This document shows positions 29,617 to 39,642 of a stretch of 64,000 nt of DNA, one piece after another (position 1 is the stretch's first letter; each line of letters opens with the position of its first letter). This stretch comes from Tetrapisispora phaffii CBS 4417. Taxonomy: Eukaryota; Ascomycota; Saccharomycetes; Saccharomycetales; Saccharomycetaceae. The stretch is from contig NC_016521.1 of NCBI RefSeq assembly GCF_000236905.1, positions 898,411 to 962,410 on the forward strand, written 5' to 3'. The notes beneath the pieces are model-generated. The model saw only the letters and a list, made by a program, of their open reading frames with translations, did no database searches and had not been told where the DNA came from. The position numbers were made by a program, and so were the translations under genes.

Positions 29617-30572
29617 ATTTACAAGAGAAATTAAAAAATATTTATTGTACGTCAATGAATAATAATTTCAAAAATATAAAACCACTTATAAACTCTAATA
29701 CTTTAATACCCCAGAACATAAATATGTTTTATTAACAACTTAAAAATATTCGTTTTTAAAAACATTTAAGACTATATGATAAAGATAAATATTGTTGTTG
29801 TTGTGCAAAAATAAATTAATGTGGATTTTTTAACGTTTTGGTATAAAAAGATTTTCAAATAATGAATTGTGTCTTTTCTTGCTATAGTTTCTAAAGAACC
29901 TGTGGTAAGGAAATACAAAAAAATATTCTAAGAATCTATTTCTAGTCGCTGCTTTTTATTTTCATACGGTTGCCTTTTCTCTCTCTCTCTTGATTACGTG
30001 AAGTTCATGATTCAGTCATGAAAGTTTGGATTTTACAAGTGACTTTAAGAAATACATCGATTTGGAAAATGTGTGTCCTCCTAATCGATTCTTTTAGTTA
30101 CAAAATCCAAGTCTCATCTCTCTAACATGCTCTTCTCTATTAAAGCCAGAAAAAAATTGCAAACAAATAAAAGATATTGGTCGCTGAAGGATCTTTGCAT
30201 CTACTTCAATGTGCGGTTTTCTTCTTCATGGATTGCTAATTGTGTGTCTAGCTATTCGTGAGAAAAAAATTCCTATAAGTTACATTTCACAGTACCCAAG
30301 ATTCGATTATTATCTTATGTTATGCTTCGAAAAGTCAGCTTGTGGATTTAGTTCTTATTATATATACCCTTTGAATTAATTCTAAAACATCCATTTTATT
30401 TATATAGTATATTATATACCTTTTTAAGTAATAATGAATAAAAAGAATTCTTCAAATTATTTTAAACGTTTTTTTTCATTCCTTCCATACATAAAAAAGT
30501 GCCATGACTGATATTAAAACAATAACCTGAAAGTACTAACAGAAAGCAAGCTCAGAGAAACAAATCAAATAA
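29617..30572. other. Intergenic PMP2-PXP1
   Basis: The PMP2 3' flank and PXP1 promoter. A CT dinucleotide run is near 29979. Otherwise AT-rich with no gene or clear motif. Confidence 0.5.
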
Positions 30573-32300
30573 ATGTCAGGTATATCTGTTCCTGATTACA
30601 TCTCAACTGTACTCAAAAAGTATGATATCGATACTGTCTTCGGGATAGTGGGTATCCCCATAGTGGAGTTAGCAGAATCATTTATCACTAATGGAATAAA
30701 ATTTATTTCATTTAGAAATGAACAAAGTGCATCATATGCTGCATCGCTATACGGCTATTTGAATAACAAACCAGGTGTGTTATTAACTGTTGGTGGTCCA
30801 GGTCTAATACACGCATTAGCTGGGATATATAATTCAATTGAAAATAACTGGCCCCTGATAGTAATCACAGGGGGTATAGAGTCACAACAAAAATATAAGA
30901 ATGGATTCCAAGAATTAAACCACATTGCTCTATTGAATAGTTATATGAAGTTCACAGGCGAATTATCAACAGAGAATATCGATCTCTTGGTTTACGAATC
31001 AATGAGAAACTCAATGTTGAGTCCCAAGGGTGTATCATTCCTGGAGATTCCCGGCGACTTAATTCATAAATCAGTGGGAAAAAACATCGGTGACAGTTTG
31101 GCTAAACATAAACCAATTTTAGTCGATGCATTGACGTTTATACCTAATGATGATATCCTCTTGGAGACGGCAAAATTTCTATATGATGCAATGCGAAAAA
31201 GGGATCAGAATATGTTGGTTATTGTCGGTAAAGGAGCCATTGGGGCTAGTTCGGCATTAAGACATTTCATAAACTGTTTTAACTTACCTTTTTTGCCAAC
31301 TCCAATGGCAAAGGGCATAATAGAAGATTCCAATGAACTAAATGTCTCTAGTGGAAGATCAATGGCTTTAAAGGATGCAGATGTGATATTAGTATTTGGT
31401 GCAAAACTGAATTGGATATTACACTATGGTGACACTCCAAAATTTAAAGACAACGTGAAATTTATACAAGTTGATAATAATACAAAAACAATCGGGTTAA
31501 ATAATCAAAGAGGTTTACAAAATTCGTTAATAGGTGATATCGAATCAACTGTTAAGAAATTAACTATGATGATTAACCATTTACAAAACGGTCAAATGAT
31601 AACCTACAAGGGCCTTTCGAAAGCTATCAAAGAAAAAATCTTGTCTAATGCAATCAAATTAAATGAAAAAGAGAATGCAACTCCTAGAGTCGTTCCTAAT
31701 GCAAATTCCTTGAACTATAATGTAGTCTTTGGCAGATTAAAAACTTTATTCAAAGACGAGGAAACTATCTTGGTGACAGAAGGTGCAAACACAATGGATG
31801 TTGCTAGAATTTCTTTCCCAACTGATTTCCCACAACATAGAATAGATTGTGGTACTTTAGCCACAATGGGCATTGGTTTAGGCTATGCTATTTCGACGAA
31901 ATTGTCAAAACCAAATAAATCAGTTGTTTTAATTCAGGGTGACTCTGCATTTGGCTTTTCAGGTTTGGAATTAGAGACTTCAGTAAGATTTAACCTTGGG
32001 CTGATCGTTGTCATCATGAATAATAGTGGTATTTACCACGGAACCACGAAGGATCATTACTTAAAGGGCAAATATGCACCTCCAACCATCCTTTCACAAA
32101 ACTGTAGATACGATATAGTTGGCAAAGGGTTAGGTTGTGCTGGGTACTTAATCACCAATCTCGATGAACTAACCAAATATTTCAAACTTGCAATGATTAG
32201 ATCAATCAAGTACAAAGAAACTAGTGTCCTAAATGTTCTCATTGAACCTGGTAAACAAGGAAAATTAGAATTTGGATGGCAATCCAAACCGCGTCTCTAG
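30573..32300 (+). CDS. PXP1: Peroxisomal TPP-dependent lyase-like protein Pxp1
   Basis: The 575-residue product is a three-domain thiamine-diphosphate enzyme related to oxalyl-CoA decarboxylase and 2-hydroxyacyl-CoA lyase. It has FRNEQSAS (catalytic Glu about 50), GVLLTVGGPG and, in the C-terminal domain, the ThDP/Mg motif GDSAFGFSGLELET...NN (about 455-485). S. cerevisiae Pxp1 (YEL020C) is a peroxisomal matrix protein. The last residues here are PRL, not a canonical SKL-type PTS1, so import should not be assumed. Order after PMP2 and before RPR1 agrees with chr V. Confidence 0.92.
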   Translation: MSGISVPDYISTVLKKYDIDTVFGIVGIPIVELAESFITNGIKFISFRNEQSASYAASLYGYLNNKPGVLLTVGGPGLIHALAGIYNSIENNWPLIVITGGIESQQKYKNGFQELNHIALLNSYMKFTGELSTENIDLLVYESMRNSMLSPKGVSFLEIPGDLIHKSVGKNIGDSLAKHKPILVDALTFIPNDDILLETAKFLYDAMRKRDQNMLVIVGKGAIGASSALRHFINCFNLPFLPTPMAKGIIEDSNELNVSSGRSMALKDADVILVFGAKLNWILHYGDTPKFKDNVKFIQVDNNTKTIGLNNQRGLQNSLIGDIESTVKKLTMMINHLQNGQMITYKGLSKAIKEKILSNAIKLNEKENATPRVVPNANSLNYNVVFGRLKTLFKDEETILVTEGANTMDVARISFPTDFPQHRIDCGTLATMGIGLGYAISTKLSKPNKSVVLIQGDSAFGFSGLELETSVRFNLGLIVVIMNNSGIYHGTTKDHYLKGKYAPPTILSQNCRYDIVGKGLGCAGYLITNLDELTKYFKLAMIRSIKYKETSVLNVLIEPGKQGKLEFGWQSKPRL

Positions 32301-32493
32301 TTAACAAGATATATACATACAAATACTTTTTATAAGAAATAAATATACACTAATTTTAATAAAACAACATTGAAAATTACTTGAGTGACTACATAAGTTT
32401 ACGGTTTGTCCTTATGATGCGGCTGAGCGTCCACAACTTTCTGATTTGAATAGAATGAGTAGTGTAACTTGCAAGAGTAACATATCTCACTTC

Positions 32494-32504
32494 AGTTCAA
32501 CTCA
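32494..32504 (+). promoter_or_regulatory. Pol III B-box-like element in the RPR1 leader
   Basis: AGTTCAACTCA matches the B box GGTTCGANTCC at 8 of 11 positions and lies just before the predicted mature 5' end. In S. cerevisiae RPR1 the internal promoter is in a removed 5' leader. Confidence 0.5.
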
Positions 32505-32506
32505 TA

Positions 32507-33099
32507 GTTGAATAATTGTAGCTCCTACGATTAAGAGACCTGTTTACAAAATGGAAAATTTTGCAAAAAATTTTCAAACCTTTATCAGGTGGGAAATTCG
32601 GTGAATTACAACAAACTTTTCATTTTGTTTTGAGTATAAGTTACCTACCCGTGAGGGAAATTGGTGTAAACTAATTTTACAATAACTGCTCTGTCATAAG
32701 AAATCGTAACTAGAAGCTGACAGAAATGTCAGCTTCTAGATGGGAAAGGCAGAGGTTTTAATCAGTGTAACGACTATTAAAAAATACTTGAAGCAGGATC
32801 GGTGTTTGATAGAGATGGAAAGGGAAGGATGCATATGCATCTTGATGTATGGTGTTCTACCTTTGTTGTCTCTTCTTACGCTGTTAAAGAAAAACTTGTG
32901 TGACTTATTTTGTCCTCTTTGTTAGTGGGAAACCTCTCTTGAGGTTCTAGTTTGCAGAGATAGGAGAAGGTAAGGTCTGTTGAGTGCAATCGTAGGATAC
33001 CTCTGTTATGAACAGACTTCTGTCTTGACGTTAGTTCGATTTGATGAAAGTTTGTGATTGCTCAGGTGAACCCGATACCGATTATTACAGTTATTCAAC
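32507..33099 (+). ncRNA. RPR1: RNase P RNA (RPR1), enlarged
   Basis: Three blocks match S. cerevisiae RPR1 as I know it: CCTACGATTAAGAGACCTGT (32524 on), TATCAGGTGGGAAATTCGGT (CR-I region, 32583 on) and AAGGTCTGTTGAGTGCAATC (32972 on) with GAACCCGATACCGATT (CR-V region, 33068 on). Two long-range helices support it: P1 GTTGAATAA/TTATTCAAC (32507-32515 with 33091-33099) and P2 CCTACGATT/AATCGTAGG (32524-32532 with 32988-32996). A T9 Pol III terminator follows. The location after PXP1 fits chr V. The P1-to-P1 length is 593 nt against about 369 nt in S. cerevisiae. RNase P removes tRNA 5' leaders. Ends are estimated from P1. Confidence 0.94.
32710..32739 (+). repeat. 13-bp hairpin with GAAA loop inside RPR1
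   Basis: CTAGAAGCTGACA (32710-32722) and its exact complement TGTCAGCTTCTAG (32727-32739) enclose GAAA, a GNRA tetraloop. It lies in the expanded part between the CR-I and CR-IV blocks and is probably an added or extended helix. Confidence 0.92.
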
Positions 33100-33103
33100 A
33101 TTC

Positions 33104-33112
33104 TTTTTTTTT
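33104..33112 (+). terminator. Pol III terminator of RPR1
   Basis: Nine consecutive T residues, four bases after the 3' strand of P1. Confidence 0.85.
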
Positions 33113-33375
33113 GTACTGTGATCTTTTATGTTATTGGTTCTTCGTTATAAACTTTTCAATATCCTGTAGCCTATAGCACTGCTTACTTCTGCGTAGTGAA
33201 AAATTGACTTGATATTTAAATCAGTCTCGATGAGTTTTAAAAGGTATCCTTAAAACTGCATATTGTTTGTTATTTTATTTGCATTAGCTCACACTATTCA
33301 AACATACATATACGCATATACATTTATCTAACTACAACATCGCAATATATCACATATTTTATTGTGATAGTTGGG

Positions 33376-33393
33376 ATGGGCTATGAATCCTGA
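33376..33393 (+). promoter_or_regulatory. Five-codon uORF overlapping the next start codon
   Basis: ATG at 33376 reads MGYES then TGA at 33391-33393. The main ATG at 33383 lies within it in another frame. Initiation at the first ATG would reduce main-frame translation. Both ATGs have G at -3. Confidence 0.6.
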
Positions 33394-34738
33394 TGTTGTT
33401 GAATCTAATTCAATCAATGATAACGTTTCGGATCCAACATCTTCTAAGTCAGCTTCCACTACAATCGGTGCTTTGAGTGCTGGTGGAAGATCAGTTGTCT
33501 ACCAACTGACATCTTCATATCTTCGTACGCCAGTTAAATTGTTTAAGCCAGCAAGGTTCGATTATTTCCACTATGTTCGAGTCATCCTCACAGGTGATGC
33601 AAATAATACTGCCATTAATAATGATTCGCAGAGCGTAAAAAATAAATTTTGGTTCAAAAGATTCTCCAATGCTCATAAATATACCTCCATGGTGGAGAAT
33701 TCATCATTGGGTTTGTTAACGAAAGCATTGAATAAATACGGTTGGAGAGTCATACCAGATAGAGTTCTTCCGCCATTATTGGTGAACTCAGCAACTGGTA
33801 TTGTGTTATATTCTACTTATTTAGCATCATTAACTGCGCTCTCGAAACCTCATACTAATGCTGAGCAATATGTGACGGTGTTTAAATTACAAGACGTTTT
33901 TGCATCCGGGTTCCTAGCAGGGTTTGCACAGTCTATAATCTCGACTCCAGTAGATGCTATCTATACCAGATCTTCAACTTTAGAGATATTTGAAAGTATT
34001 AAAAAGTATAATAACTTATGGATCTTTGCCCTTGATAAAGTAAAAGAAATTGGGTTGATAGGTTGTTTTAGTGGATTCACTTTAGTTGCAATCAAAGAAT
34101 CCTTCGGGTTTGCAATATATTTCACTACTTTTGAACTAATTAAAGGTACCTTATCAAATTTTATATTAAACTTGGTGAACAGTTTTAGAAAATTTAAATT
34201 TAAGGTTAAGGAATCATTCGATTTTAACAGCGAACCGACTTCAATAAATGAAACGGCTTCTAAGCAAGCTTCCACTACCTTTTTAACTGTAAAAGAAGAA
34301 AAATGGGTAAAGAGATCTTTTATCTTCATGGGAGGCATATCTGCTGCTTTACTACTTCAATTATTTCAATACCCATTCACTAAAATACAGAAGATTCATT
34401 TTTCAAGACTCGAAGCCTTTGATATATACAACAGATCGTTTGCAAAGAACTCAAAAGTTTTACAGAACAATTCATTAACCTTCTCTAACATGATATTAAG
34501 ACATCCTAAGAGGTCACAATTTCATATCTACTACCATTCATATTTTGATACATTCACTCATATACATTTTATTCATAAAACCACAGGTGATCTAACAAGA
34601 TGGTTATATAAAGGCTTTACTAATAGAGCAATGACAACAATTCCAGGAACGACAATAGGACTGATTTTATTAGATTATATGAGGTCAAAATTAGAAGATG
34701 ACATAATTACCAGTACAAATCAGATGATCATGAAGTAG
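33383..34738 (+). CDS. Divergent mitochondrial-carrier-like membrane protein
   Basis: 451 residues from the ATG at 33383. A Ser-rich N-terminus is followed by hydrophobic segments. One (about residues 172-200) reads FASGFLAGFAQSIISTPVDAIYTR; its SIISTPVDAIYTR resembles the carrier-family signature PxDxxxxR. A second possible half-site is LLQLFQYPFTKIQ near residue 330. Only part of the threefold carrier repeat is clear, as in modified carriers such as Ugo1, though it does not read as Ugo1 itself. I do not recognise an S. cerevisiae orthologue at this position (between PXP1 and GEA). Mitochondrial outer or inner membrane location is an inference. Confidence 0.6.
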   Translation: MNPDVVESNSINDNVSDPTSSKSASTTIGALSAGGRSVVYQLTSSYLRTPVKLFKPARFDYFHYVRVILTGDANNTAINNDSQSVKNKFWFKRFSNAHKYTSMVENSSLGLLTKALNKYGWRVIPDRVLPPLLVNSATGIVLYSTYLASLTALSKPHTNAEQYVTVFKLQDVFASGFLAGFAQSIISTPVDAIYTRSSTLEIFESIKKYNNLWIFALDKVKEIGLIGCFSGFTLVAIKESFGFAIYFTTFELIKGTLSNFILNLVNSFRKFKFKVKESFDFNSEPTSINETASKQASTTFLTVKEEKWVKRSFIFMGGISAALLLQLFQYPFTKIQKIHFSRLEAFDIYNRSFAKNSKVLQNNSLTFSNMILRHPKRSQFHIYYHSYFDTFTHIHFIHKTTGDLTRWLYKGFTNRAMTTIPGTTIGLILLDYMRSKLEDDIITSTNQMIMK

Positions 34739-34856
34739 TAATAAAATATTATGATTATTATGATGATTTATAAATATTCTATAGATTCTATTTGGTTCTT
34801 ACATCATTTAGGCATATAATGAAAAATAAAAACATTAATAAATACGGTAGTGGGTT

Positions 34857-37800
34857 TTATTTAGCCATTTCAGATAAGTAACTGGTATTTTCATTAACTA
34901 AGTAATCAATTTCCTTTTTAATGTGCTCATCAGATTCATATTTTTTCAATAATGATAGAATTTGATCAAATGTGGTTGTGGTGACCTTTTGGTTTCTCAA
35001 ATTAATTAGATAGACCTTACTGATCATCTTGATGATGTCTGATATATAATTTTCTTTAATGTTGTCTGATTCATCCAATTCTAACAAAGGCATCAAGCCT
35101 TCTCGAATGATGGTCTGAATTGAATGCATGCTCAATGACTTGATAACTTCTTCCTTTGTTAGACTACTGCCAATACATTGAATAGCATAGTTGCTGATTT
35201 CTGAGCAAGGGTTCAAACATTGGTGCGACAGCGCCTGAATCAACGATAGTTTTTGCTCTTCATTGAATTTATTTGAAGATATTGAAGACTCAAATAAAAA
35301 TTGAGTCAAAAAGAGTGATTTTATCGAAGTTTCGATAACATGTTTTTGTGGATTTTCTGCGGATGATTCTTTGTTGATTTCCCATTTGTTACCAATAGCA
35401 CCAGCAGAGGAAATCTCATCTAATAAACCTAATATCCATTTAAAATTCATTTCAGTAAATATCTTAGAATCATTACTTATTGAAGAATTAATAAAATCAA
35501 ATACACCAGATAAGTGATTCTCATTTGAAACCACGTTTCTTAGTAACTGCCAAAAACTCTCATCATTATATAATAAATCCCTATAACTACCAGGTTTAGC
35601 TAGCAATAAAATAGATTTAATAATACCTTCACCTTGATCAGTTGAAAAGAATGTGTCATTAAAAATCTCATTTTGTTGAAGTAGATTTTTGTCAATGGTT
35701 TCCTTAAGAACGTCTCCTTTATTCATTAGTATGGATAATAGCAACAATTTGTAACTAACCAATCTTCTTAATCCCTTTTTGGTGATATGCTCAGATTCCG
35801 ATAAACTTTTAACTGAATCTAAAATTTTATCTCCTAATTTAGAAATATCTTTACAATGCAAGTACAAAGCGATCGTAATTTCAATCAAAAACAATGCTTC
35901 TGTTTCGAAATATGATTTATTAGCTTCTGTGATTTCTGTCTTAATGGATTTTAGAATTAATTCGATAAATTCAGGAGTAAACTGAGCACCAATACCAAAT
36001 ACAGACATGGTGACATTGATTTTCTTAATACACTCCAGAGCATTTAATGCTGTTTCAATCTCATCATCTGAAGGTTCTTCGTCGCCTTTCAGATAGGATG
36101 CAAATGCGGATAATATACCTCTGTTAATCCTCTCTTTATTAATAACAACGGCTGGTTTTGGTTTCGGTAAATTGCCAATGCAGAGTTGCTTCTGAAAATC
36201 ATGGAAAACATCAGGATCGATTAATTTCTTTTCATAAAGATTTATCATTAAAGCTAATGTTGTTTCCCAAATTTTAGAACTCAACATGGATGTTGTATTG
36301 TTTTTTCTAATTATTCTAAAAAAGGATGATAAATATTGTTGTTTTTTGAAATCTTCACCTAGTTGAATTGATGTTCTAGACACAGGAATATGCGTATTTG
36401 AGCTTTCAACATATATTTCAACAACAGAATCATCCGTGTATTCATCATCATCTTTAGTTATTAAACCAGTATAAGTTGCAAAGTGTCTTAAAGTATTTGT
36501 GTATAATTCACTCAAATTAAAGAAACAAGCTATATCCAAACATTTTTCAATGATCAAAATTACTTTTGAAAAAACGTAGGGGTCTTTAGTTCCTAATATT
36601 ATTTTGGTAAATTCTTCAACCAACATTATACCCACGTTTGAAAACATAACTTCATTTAATTGAGCCAGTTCGTACTTGCTTAAGTTATTAATAATACTAT
36701 TTTTTTTCAAAGTGTTCTCAGTAACTACTAAAGTAGACGAAATAATATTATTCCATGCGTCATCAAACCATTTTTTATTACCATGATGCTCTTCTGGCAT
36801 AATAATTTCTTTATCTCTAATGGAACAATATATTTTATCAAGATACCAATGTGGGAAATCTTTTGAGTTGTAACATCCTTTTAAATTATTTGAATAATCT
36901 TCAAACGTCATATGTTCTTTAACTTGTGGATTGTGTAAATCGGTGTTTAACATGATAATCGAATAACTCAATACAAAGACGGAATCAAGGTCTGGATTCA
37001 CAATTTCTTTATCATTATCACTATCATTATCATTTTTATTTTCTGGTTTATGATCATTGACATATTTTTGTGCAAAACATTCGATTATTCTCTCAATTTG
37101 CTGAGATTCGCCAGGCAGCCTAAATTTGGTTAATAAAATACGAAGAGCTTCATCAACTCTTAATTCATTGAAGTCATATAGTCCAATAAAGTAGTTTAAC
37201 AGAGACTTTTTATCCGGATCGGATAGTAACAAGCCTATTGTCTTTTTGTTCATTCTTGTATTGTTTTCAAATAAGAACTTTGCAATATCCTCATCTGTGT
37301 CTGATGAAATGAATCCTTTCTCGAGAAGTAATGAAATACCTTCTTTTGGTTTTTTATTAAATAATGCAGCAGATTCAATAAACACAGTTTTCTGTTCTCT
37401 CTGTTCAAGCAACGGCAGTAGTTTCTTATCACTCCAATATACAGTTTTATCAATACATTGAATATTATCATATATGTCTTCCACAAATTCAAAAACCCCA
37501 TCCAACGAGATAGATGGAATAGTGACAGAGGCATTAATACTCGTATTATCTGAAACTGTCATATTGATCAAGGCATTTATTAAATTTAACGAAATATCAA
37601 CATTATCGAGATCACAATCAAATTCAGCGAATAGGGACATGAAAAAAGATGGCGAACAAGTCCATAGAACAGATAATTGTTCCATTATCAATTCCTTAAA
37701 TTGTACGTTGACAACAGCATTCGTTTTTTTTTTATCCTTATCATCTTCTTTATCATAAATAATTTGTAATAGGCAGTTTAAAGTTAATTCAATTTGCCTC

Positions 37801-39047
37801 TGAAGTGAATTTCCAAAAACTAGGTATATAGTTGCAAATAATTCAAGAACAGCTTGTAAAATCAACAAATTTTCTGAGTTTTGAATAATGTATAAAACAG
37901 ACTTAAAAATTGGATCTGATACAAATGCAAATAGACGAGGATGTAGCAGAAAATAAGTACCTGAGATATCGATTACAATCTTTAATAATTTAAGAGATAA
38001 AAGTGTTGCCTCTGTAGATGCATTTTCATTTTTTTCTGGAAGGATCAGAGACAATAGAAGATTTAAGTAATCAATAATGACTGGTAAACCATATTGATCC
38101 TCAATTATTGAAGTACCTGATCCGATTATAAGTTCTGCTGGTTTTGCTGCCTCTTTCACAGATGAATCTTTATTCACTGTATTTTTTGTATTCAAAACAT
38201 CATCAGATGATTCTGACTTACTTGTACCAATAGTATCTTTCTTTAGCTTATTTTTGGCGTACACAGCTGAATTGATGTAGACATGATTTGATTCTGATGC
38301 TTCAATGTCGGCAAGCCTTGAGAACACTCTTGTTGTTACATTTATTAAAGAAGTTTCTGCGGCCTTGCGGAGTATTTCAGTTCTTCTAGTATTGCAAACC
38401 ATGGATAAGATTATTTGTAATACTTCGTAAATAACTCCATCTGGTAGAATATTGCTATTTGGCGAGACAAGGAGAGTCTGAAGCATGTCTACCACTTTTA
38501 ACAGTACTGAATTATCTGTGATACTACTGGATCTCTCAAATCTACAATGTGTTAATGCTCTTATAGTCTCTGTGTAAGCGCGGACATATTCTATGCCTAT
38601 CCCATCAAAGGCAATCTTCAAACTGAAAAAGTTACCTACAGTCTCCAATGCTTGAACTGTAATATCCCCAGGAACAGAACTATTAACGATGATAAATAAA
38701 AATGGCTCTAATATCTCAACAGGTGACAATGTGGACATTGCATCTTCATTGGACAAAAGTTTCTTTTTCAAGGCCAATAGTTTGCTTATTAGTTGATCAC
38801 CGTTGTTCATATTATTATACTTAGATAGGTAATTAAAAGGATGGTTCCCAGCTGAACCATTATTTATACTGATATTAGAATCAACTGCATTCGTAAAAAA
38901 CTCATTCCCAGTTCCAATTACAACACTCATTCCCAATTGATTATAATCATTTTTTATGATATGCTTCCTCATCGAATTAGATAATCGGATACATTCACGA
39001 ATGACAAGTGTTCTTGAATCCAGAAAATCTGGAATGTGATATACCAT
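34857..39047 (-). CDS. GEA1: Arf guanine-nucleotide exchange factor Gea1/Gea2
   Basis: 1396 residues (1408 in Gea1, 1459 in Gea2). The N-terminal DCB/HUS-type helical region is followed by the Sec7 domain with RLPGESQQIERI (glutamic finger, about 646) and YSIIMLNTDLHNPQVKEHMT (about 690-710), then HDS-type helical domains. It activates Arf1 on the early Golgi for COPI recruitment. The Tyr, Ser, Asp and Met of the second motif are the residues known to confer brefeldin A sensitivity. GEA1 and GEA2 are duplicates; CPR7 next door favours naming after GEA1, but PXP1 on the other side fits GEA2. Confidence 0.92.
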   Translation of the reverse strand: MVYHIPDFLDSRTLVIRECIRLSNSMRKHIIKNDYNQLGMSVVIGTGNEFFTNAVDSNISINNGSAGNHPFNYLSKYNNMNNGDQLISKLLALKKKLLSNEDAMSTLSPVEILEPFLFIIVNSSVPGDITVQALETVGNFFSLKIAFDGIGIEYVRAYTETIRALTHCRFERSSSITDNSVLLKVVDMLQTLLVSPNSNILPDGVIYEVLQIILSMVCNTRRTEILRKAAETSLINVTTRVFSRLADIEASESNHVYINSAVYAKNKLKKDTIGTSKSESSDDVLNTKNTVNKDSSVKEAAKPAELIIGSGTSIIEDQYGLPVIIDYLNLLLSLILPEKNENASTEATLLSLKLLKIVIDISGTYFLLHPRLFAFVSDPIFKSVLYIIQNSENLLILQAVLELFATIYLVFGNSLQRQIELTLNCLLQIIYDKEDDKDKKKTNAVVNVQFKELIMEQLSVLWTCSPSFFMSLFAEFDCDLDNVDISLNLINALINMTVSDNTSINASVTIPSISLDGVFEFVEDIYDNIQCIDKTVYWSDKKLLPLLEQREQKTVFIESAALFNKKPKEGISLLLEKGFISSDTDEDIAKFLFENNTRMNKKTIGLLLSDPDKKSLLNYFIGLYDFNELRVDEALRILLTKFRLPGESQQIERIIECFAQKYVNDHKPENKNDNDSDNDKEIVNPDLDSVFVLSYSIIMLNTDLHNPQVKEHMTFEDYSNNLKGCYNSKDFPHWYLDKIYCSIRDKEIIMPEEHHGNKKWFDDAWNNIISSTLVVTENTLKKNSIINNLSKYELAQLNEVMFSNVGIMLVEEFTKIILGTKDPYVFSKVILIIEKCLDIACFFNLSELYTNTLRHFATYTGLITKDDDEYTDDSVVEIYVESSNTHIPVSRTSIQLGEDFKKQQYLSSFFRIIRKNNTTSMLSSKIWETTLALMINLYEKKLIDPDVFHDFQKQLCIGNLPKPKPAVVINKERINRGILSAFASYLKGDEEPSDDEIETALNALECIKKINVTMSVFGIGAQFTPEFIELILKSIKTEITEANKSYFETEALFLIEITIALYLHCKDISKLGDKILDSVKSLSESEHITKKGLRRLVSYKLLLLSILMNKGDVLKETIDKNLLQQNEIFNDTFFSTDQGEGIIKSILLLAKPGSYRDLLYNDESFWQLLRNVVSNENHLSGVFDFINSSISNDSKIFTEMNFKWILGLLDEISSAGAIGNKWEINKESSAENPQKHVIETSIKSLFLTQFLFESSISSNKFNEEQKLSLIQALSHQCLNPCSEISNYAIQCIGSSLTKEEVIKSLSMHSIQTIIREGLMPLLELDESDNIKENYISDIIKMISKVYLINLRNQKVTTTTFDQILSLLKKYESDEHIKKEIDYLVNENTSYLSEMAK

Positions 39048-39642
39048 CTTTATGTATTTTGTTCAATTTTTGTCTTCAACCCAGTTTACTATGACCTGAC
39101 AATTGACCTTATGTACCTTCTTATCTCACCGTACTACAAATAATCTGCCTGCCACTGATTTAGTATCTGTCTTCCCCAAACTAAACCGATATTATTGAAA
39201 AATAATAGCACCTGATATGCACGTAATGATCGTTAATGACTGCCACGATAGACAAACACAACAATTCATAAATAAATTTATAGAACGCCAGAGGTCTTCT
39301 TAACAACTATATACATATTTTTTTTTAATGATGATACTGTTACAGTTTCGAAAAATTACGAGATACTTATACACTTCGGGTAACACTGACATCAAAAATT
39401 TGAAATTTCGAAAAGTCGATGAACTTGAAACTCTTAAAGATGTGAATATTGATAGTATTTTAATGGTTATTATAACACTTATTTAACTCAATTGATCTAT
39501 ATCATAGAAGCATTGTAAGTTCTAAAGGTATTCATAGCCTACCTAGAGATTGCATGGATTATAGAAAATCTGTAGTTATTTGTTTCGGCTTGAAATAGGT
39601 ATAGCTATTGCTCAATTGAAAACCCCTACATTCAATAGAAGC
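39048..39642. other. Divergent promoter region GEA/CPR7
   Basis: AT-rich. A uORF of 14 codons (39554-39598) begins 89 bp before the CPR7 ATG. An in-frame extension of CPR7 back to a TTG at 39580 has no ATG. Confidence 0.5.

Noticed and set aside
39580..39642. N-terminal extension of Cpr7 starting at TTG
   Set aside because: No ATG in frame; a uORF ends within it; the family start is at 39643. Similar TTG/GTG openings at LDB16, ATO, GTT3, RAD26, GEF1 and POL32 were set aside for the same reason.
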